A DNA stretch of 64,000 bases from MPNO01 sp965200535 (GTDB taxonomy: Bacteria > Pseudomonadota > Alphaproteobacteria > MPNO01), in contig CBDAUF010000001.1 of the NCBI GenBank assembly GCA_965200535.1, positions 682,001 to 746,000 on the forward strand, read 5' to 3'. The notes beneath the pieces are model-generated. The model was not told the DNA's origin. It saw only the letters and a list, made by a program, of their open reading frames with translations, and did not search any database. Of the stretch, positions 59,641 to 64,000 are shown piece after piece. Position numbers and translations under genes: made by a program. The first letter of the stretch is position 1. Each line of letters starts with the position of its first letter.

Positions 59641-61299
59641 ATGCAGGAGGGTGCGACGAGGCAGGCCGTGCAGCGGGAATCGATGACATTCGACGTCGTC
59701 GTGGTGGGTGCCGGTCCGTCCGGGCTCGCCGCCGCGATCCGCCTGAAACAACTGGCGGCAGAGCAGGAACGCGACGTCAGCGTGTGCGTGCTCGAGAAGG
59801 GCTCGGAGGTCGGGGCGCACATCCTGTCGGGCGCGGTGCTCGAACCGCGCGCGCTGCTCGAGCTCTTTCCCGATGCGGTGGAGCGCGGCGCACCGCTGCT
59901 GACGCCGGTCGAGGACGACCGGTTCATGCTGTTGACGAAACGCTTCGCGCTCCGGCTTCCGACACCGCCGCAGGCCCGCAATCGCGGCAATTTTATCATC
60001 AGCCTCGGCAATCTCTGCCGCTGGCTCGCGGCCGAGGCGGAGACCCTCGGGGTCGAAATCTACCCCGGCTTCGCCGCGGCCGAGGTGCTCTACGACGACA
60101 GCGGGCGGGTCAAGGGCGTCGCCACGGGCGACATGGGGCTCGACCGCGACGGCAACCCCGGCGCCAACCACCAGCCGGGTGTGGAACTGCACGCGAGCCA
60201 GACGGTGTTTGCCGAAGGGTGCCGCGGATCGCTCGGCAAGACGCTGATCGAGCGCTTCGACCTCGCGCGGGACAGCCAGCCGCAGACCTACGCCATCGGA
60301 ATCAAGGAACTGTGGGAGGTCGAGCCCTCCAGACATCGTCCGGGCCGGGTGGTCCACACGTTCGGCTGGCCCCTTGCGTCCGATGTCTACGGCGGTTCGT
60401 TCCTCTATCACTTGGAGGACAACCAGGTCGCGGTGGGGTTCGTGATCGGCCTCGACTACACCAACCCGCACCTGTCGCCGTTCGAGGAATTCCAGCGCTT
60501 CAAGACCCACGCCGCGATTCGCCCGACCTTCGTCGGCGGGCGGCGCATCGCCTACGGTGCGCGCGCGATCAACGAGGGCGGCTTCCAGTCGATCCCGCGG
60601 CTCGCCTTTCCCGGCGGGGTGTTCGTCGGCTGCGAGGCCGGGTTCCTGAACGTGCCCAAGATCAAGGGCACGCATACCGCGATGAAGAGCGGCATGGTCG
60701 CGGCCGAGGCAATCTTCGAGGCGCTCCGCGGCAGCGATCCGGGCGCGCCGCTGGAGGCTTACCCCGAGGCCCTGCGGCGGAGCTGGGTCTGGCCGGAACT
60801 CCGGTCGGTGCGCAATATCCGCCCCGCCTTTCGCCGCGGGCTCTGGGCGGGTCTCGCCCACGCCGCCATCGACACTTACCTGCTGCGCGGCCGCGCGCCA
60901 TGGACGTTCGGGCACCGCGCCGACCACCGTTCCCTCAGGCAAGCGTCCGACGCGCCCCGGATCGACTATCCGAAACCCGACGGGGAGGTGAGCTTCGACC
61001 GGCTCTCCTCGGTCTTCATCTCCGGAACCAACCACGAGGAGAACCAGCCCGTCCACCTGCGGCTGAAGGACGGGTCGCTGCCGATCGACGTCAACCTCGC
61101 GCTCTACGACGCGCCCGAACAGCGCTATTGCCCGGCCGGGGTCTACGAGATCGTTTCCGAAGGCGATTCGGCTCCCAGGCTCCAGATCAACGCGCAGAAC
61201 TGCGTGCACTGCAAGACCTGCGACATCAAAGATCCGCTCCAAAACATTGACTGGGCAGTTCCCGAAGGCGGCGGCGGACCCAACTATCCGAACATGTAG
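59641..61299 (+). CDS. Electron transfer flavoprotein-ubiquinone oxidoreductase
   Basis: A 552-residue membrane-associated flavoprotein. It passes electrons from ETF (fed by acyl-CoA and amine dehydrogenases) to ubiquinone. FAD binding: TFDVVVVGAGPSGLAAAIRLKQL. Blocks include GSEVGAHILSGAVLEPRAL and AQTVFAEGCRGSLGKTLI-like SQTVFAEGCRGSLGKTL. The 4Fe-4S cluster is bound near the C terminus by cysteines in YCPAGVYEI and NAQNCVHCKTCDIKDP. The ATG at 59641 gives the normal start; one at 59683 would cut 14 residues. It is upstream of the TPR gene by 16 bases. Confidence 0.95.
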   Translation: MQEGATRQAVQRESMTFDVVVVGAGPSGLAAAIRLKQLAAEQERDVSVCVLEKGSEVGAHILSGAVLEPRALLELFPDAVERGAPLLTPVEDDRFMLLTKRFALRLPTPPQARNRGNFIISLGNLCRWLAAEAETLGVEIYPGFAAAEVLYDDSGRVKGVATGDMGLDRDGNPGANHQPGVELHASQTVFAEGCRGSLGKTLIERFDLARDSQPQTYAIGIKELWEVEPSRHRPGRVVHTFGWPLASDVYGGSFLYHLEDNQVAVGFVIGLDYTNPHLSPFEEFQRFKTHAAIRPTFVGGRRIAYGARAINEGGFQSIPRLAFPGGVFVGCEAGFLNVPKIKGTHTAMKSGMVAAEAIFEALRGSDPGAPLEAYPEALRRSWVWPELRSVRNIRPAFRRGLWAGLAHAAIDTYLLRGRAPWTFGHRADHRSLRQASDAPRIDYPKPDGEVSFDRLSSVFISGTNHEENQPVHLRLKDGSLPIDVNLALYDAPEQRYCPAGVYEIVSEGDSAPRLQINAQNCVHCKTCDIKDPLQNIDWAVPEGGGGPNYPNM

Positions 61300-61315
61300 C
61301 CGGCCGGCCGCCGCC

Positions 61316-63106
61316 ATGACCGCTCGCCGCCGCACCCGAATGGACGCAGGTTTCGGACGCGCCGCCCGCGCCGCCGCGGTATTGGGGGCGATGCTCGGTC
61401 CGGTCCTGTGCGCGGCAGGTGCACAGCCGGCCGCGGCTGCTCTCGATCCCGCCGGTACGCTGGGCAGCTACCTCGCGGGCAACCACGCCTTCAAACAGCG
61501 CGACTTTCGAGCGGCGGCCCGTCATCTCGGCGAGGCGCTCGCGGTTCAGCCGAAGTCGCGCTCGCTGCTGCACCGCGTCCTGATCTCCAGGCTGGCGAGC
61601 GGCCAGATCGACGCGGCCCACATCGCTGCACGCCGCCTGCTCTCGATCGAGCCCGCAACCGAAGTCGTCAATCGGCCTGCCTGGACCCGCGCCCGGGCTG
61701 TTTCGACGCTCGCCAGCCTGTCCCTCGCGGCGGGCGATATCAGGCTGGGGAAGTTCGATTCGGCGAAGGCGCGGCTATCGACCGTTCCGCGAGTGGGCCT
61801 CCACGCGTCGGCTGTGGTGCTGATCGCCGGGTGGGCCGAGGCCGGGCTCGGCCGTTACGATGCGGCCGTCGCAGCCGTGGACGAACTGAAAGCGGCCGCC
61901 CACGAAACCGACGATGTCCGCACCTTCCACGCCGGGCTCATCCTCGATCTTGCCGACCGTCCGGCGGCGGCGGAAAAGCGCTATCTCGACGCGTTCGAGG
62001 AAGCATCTCAGCCGACGGCCAGGATGATCGAGGCGGCGGGCTCCCTCTATCGGCGAATCGGCAATGACGAAGAGGCCGATCGACGCTACAGCACGTTCCT
62101 GACCGAGCGGAATCCATCCCCGGCGATCGCGCGCGCGCGCGCCGATCTTCACGCAGGAAAACCAGCCGTCCGCATCGTCGGCAGTGCGGTGGAGGGTGCG
62201 GCGGAGGCGTTCTTCGGCCTTGCCGGCTGGGGGCTGAAACGGAGAGCGGTCGATCTCGCTCTTATATACGGCCGAATCGCGCTGTACCTGCGGCCCGATT
62301 TCCCGGCCGCGCAGGTCCTCGTCGGACGCATTCTCGACTCGATCGACCGCACAGCCGACGCGGTGGAGGTCTACGGCCAGGTCGACAGAGCCTCGCCGCT
62401 TTCCTGGCCGGCGCGGCTGCGGCGGGCGACCGGGTTTGCCAGACTTGGCCGGGACGAGGAAGCGTTCAAGAGCCTGCGCCGGATTTCGGCGGAACGCCCG
62501 ACCCGCAGCGACGCTCTGGCGATGCTCGGCGACATTCTTCGCGGCAGAAAGCGGTTCGCAGAGGCCGTCGAGGCTTATGACGCGGCAATTGCTCGGATCG
62601 GCACGATCGAGACGTGGCGCTGGCAACTGCTTTTCTCGCGTGGAATCGCGCTCGAACGTTCCGGAAACTGGCCGCGCGCGGAGAAGGATCTTCTGGCGGC
62701 TCTCGAACGCTCACCCGACCAGCCCTATCTCCTCAACTATCTCGGCTATTCGTGGGTGGATCAGGGGATCAACCTCGGCGAGGCGCGCAAGATGATTGAA
62801 CGCGCGGTGGCGCTGCAGCCGCGCAGCGGCGCCATTGTCGACAGCCTCGGCTGGGCGCTTTACCGGCTCGGCGACTATCGAACCGCCGTGGTGCATCTCG
62901 AACGGGCGGCGGCGCTGGAACCGCTGGATCCCACGGTCAACGACCATCTGGGCGACGCTTACTGGCGCGTCGGGCGGCGCAACGAGGCGGTGTTCCAGTG
63001 GCGCCGTGCACTCAACCTGGATCCCGAGCCCAATCAGGTGAAGCTCATCGAGGACAAGATCGCCGGGGGCCTCGGCGAAACCGGGGCCGGTGACGAAAGC
63101 CGCTGA
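61316..63106 (+). CDS. TPR-repeat protein, exported
   Basis: A 596-residue protein. The N-terminal hydrophobic segment (AARAAAVLGAMLGPVLCAAGAQPAAAALD) looks like a signal peptide. The rest is tetratricopeptide repeats, at least ten; clear ones include GNHAFKQRDFRAAARHLGEALAV, GYSWVDQGINLGEARKMIERAVAL, GWALYRLGDYRTAVVHLERAAAL and GDAYWRVGRRNEAVFQWRRALNL. TPR proteins are scaffolds for other proteins. A role in outer-membrane or periplasmic assembly is likely. It overlaps ispE by 17 bases. Confidence 0.88.
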   Translation: MTARRRTRMDAGFGRAARAAAVLGAMLGPVLCAAGAQPAAAALDPAGTLGSYLAGNHAFKQRDFRAAARHLGEALAVQPKSRSLLHRVLISRLASGQIDAAHIAARRLLSIEPATEVVNRPAWTRARAVSTLASLSLAAGDIRLGKFDSAKARLSTVPRVGLHASAVVLIAGWAEAGLGRYDAAVAAVDELKAAAHETDDVRTFHAGLILDLADRPAAAEKRYLDAFEEASQPTARMIEAAGSLYRRIGNDEEADRRYSTFLTERNPSPAIARARADLHAGKPAVRIVGSAVEGAAEAFFGLAGWGLKRRAVDLALIYGRIALYLRPDFPAAQVLVGRILDSIDRTADAVEVYGQVDRASPLSWPARLRRATGFARLGRDEEAFKSLRRISAERPTRSDALAMLGDILRGRKRFAEAVEAYDAAIARIGTIETWRWQLLFSRGIALERSGNWPRAEKDLLAALERSPDQPYLLNYLGYSWVDQGINLGEARKMIERAVALQPRSGAIVDSLGWALYRLGDYRTAVVHLERAAALEPLDPTVNDHLGDAYWRVGRRNEAVFQWRRALNLDPEPNQVKLIEDKIAGGLGETGAGDESR

Positions 63107-64000
63107 ACCGACGACGGAGCGCGCGCCGGGCGTCCGCATCGACGCGCCGGCGAAGATCAACCTTTTCCTCCATGTGACGGGCCGGCGCCGCGACGGCTAC
63201 CACGAACTCTACAGCCTTGTCGCTTTCGCCGGCGCGCACGACCGCATCGAGGTCCGGCCGGCCGGGGCGTTGACGCTCGAGATCGACGGCCCGTTTGCGG
63301 GCGCGCTGGACGCCGGCGAGGACAATCTCGTCGTCCGGGCGGCGCGGCTGCTGGCGGCGGACGCAGGCGTCGCTGCCGGCGCCGGCATCCGGTTGCACAA
63401 AGCGCTTCCCGTCGCTGCCGGGATCGGCGGCGGTTCGGCCGATGCGGCAGCGGCGCTCAGGGCCTTGTGCGCGCTGTGGGGTCTGACGGTTGCGGAGAAC
63501 AGGCTGGCGGCGCTCGGGTTCGATCTGGGTGCCGACGTTCCGGTTTGCCTCGCCGCGCGGCCGAGCATCATGCGCGGCGTCGGCGAACGGATCGCGCCGG
63601 CACCGGATCTCCCCGCCGCGCCGTTGGTACTGGTCAACCCGAGGGTCCCGCTTGCGACCCCCCGCGTTTTCGCGGCCCGCTCCGGCCCGTTCTCGCCGCC
63701 CGCAACGTTCGATTCTGCGCCCGGAGACGCCACTGCCCTCGCCGCCGCTCTCGCGAACACGGGAAACGATCTTGCTCCGGGCGCCCGGCGCATATGCCCT
63801 GTGATCGATAAAGTGCTGGCCGCGCTCGAGGCGGCGCCGTCGTGTCTCATCGCCCGCCTTTCCGGCAGCGGACCGACCTGTTTCGGCCTGTTCCCGACCG
63901 CCGGGGCGGCGGTCCGCGCGGCGTCCGGGATCGCTGCAGCATGGCCGGGGTGGTGGGTGCGTGCGACGAGACTGCGCACTGCGCGGGACGGGCCGGCACC
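63090..64000 (+). CDS. ispE: 4-diphosphocytidyl-2-C-methyl-D-erythritol kinase, 5' part
   Basis: The frame is open from GTG 63090 past the window end. IspE phosphorylates CDP-ME in the MEP pathway for isoprenoids. It begins VRIDAPAKINLFLHVTGRRRDGYHELYSLV and carries the GHMP-kinase glycine loop in LPVAAGIGGGSADAAAAL, then LGADVPVCL and RLSGSGPTCFGLF. At 303 codons it is near its full length. The GTG start overlaps the TPR gene. No stop is seen. Confidence 0.93.
   Translation, partial: MTKAAEPTTERAPGVRIDAPAKINLFLHVTGRRRDGYHELYSLVAFAGAHDRIEVRPAGALTLEIDGPFAGALDAGEDNLVVRAARLLAADAGVAAGAGIRLHKALPVAAGIGGGSADAAAALRALCALWGLTVAENRLAALGFDLGADVPVCLAARPSIMRGVGERIAPAPDLPAAPLVLVNPRVPLATPRVFAARSGPFSPPATFDSAPGDATALAAALANTGNDLAPGARRICPVIDKVLAALEAAPSCLIARLSGSGPTCFGLFPTAGAAVRAASGIAAAWPGWWVRATRLRTARDGPA

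Noticed and set aside
1..64000. Mobile elements, CRISPR arrays, rRNA or tRNA genes, riboswitches
   Set aside because: No transposase or integrase frame, spaced identical repeats, or recognisable structured RNA was found on either strand.

Overview
This 64 kb window is G+C-rich, densely coding chromosomal DNA from an alphaproteobacterium, probably a Rhodospirillales-like heterotroph. The assignment is inferred from gene content and order: the block parC-recO-era-rnc-lepB-acpS-pdxJ-rsh-rpoZ-folK, smpB-dapA, an RpoH-family sigma factor, livHMGF followed by a DUF6867-type membrane gene, a PhaR/phasin/PhaC polyhydroxyalkanoate locus, and a LexA box of the alphaproteobacterial type (GTTC-N7-GTTC). 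I see no insertion sequence, phage, CRISPR array, rRNA or tRNA. No gene-free stretch exceeds 300 bases.

Layout. 1-1351: the end of a fumarylacetoacetate-hydrolase-family gene coupled to a GNAT acetyltransferase. 1379-7467 (minus): an eight-gene same-strand run that begins with PHA synthase phaC and continues through a small DUF6489-like protein, a MaoC/PhaJ hydratase, a type II haloacid dehalogenase, an alpha/beta hydrolase, a Rieske ferredoxin, a small unknown protein and an amidohydrolase. 7542-8780: a terminator, phasin phaP and divergent phaR, with three PhaR-type half-site pairs between them. 9008-10123: a LexA-box promoter and a PA0069-type radical SAM gene. 10131-14430 (minus): an MFS transporter and two UbiD-family decarboxylases. 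14580-18675: polysaccharide deacetylase, GH88-like hydrolase, FAA hydrolase and an NAD-dependent epimerase. 18717-22936 (minus): a branched-chain amino-acid-type ABC transporter without a binding protein. 23048-28151: thioesterase, HpcH/HpaI aldolase, LigJ-type 4-oxalomesaconate hydratase, and a TRAP transporter that looks broken twice (an in-frame stop in the binding protein, a large in-frame deletion in the fused permease).

28161-29822: a cysteine-rich MarR regulator facing an RpoH-family sigma factor across a promoter bracketed by two 13-bp palindromes. 29924-36593: hemB, a penicillin-acylase-family hydrolase coupled to threonine ammonia-lyase, a flavin reductase, a PaaI-type thioesterase with its own promoter, and bpt. 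36600-41449 (minus): an intact 2-oxo-acid-type TRAP system (TakPQM-like) whose large permease carries a soluble coiled-coil tail of over 300 residues. 41513-51460 (minus): the housekeeping block from parC to folK, with extensive overlaps. 51591-59581: NYN-domain protein, two uracil-DNA glycosylases (families 5 and 4), a sulfite-oxidase-fold molybdoenzyme, smpB, dapA, two paired glycosyltransferase-family genes, moaB and a lytic transglycosylase. 59641-64000: ETF-ubiquinone oxidoreductase, a TPR protein and the start of ispE.

Together the genes describe an aerobic carbon-storing heterotroph that takes up organic and amino acids, degrades aromatic or uronate-like compounds, and feeds electrons from acyl-CoA or amine oxidation into quinone. 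The most interesting regulatory signals are the MarR/RpoH divergon, the LexA-controlled and possibly leaderless radical SAM gene, and the PhaR operator cluster. The clearest genome decay is in the first TRAP system.
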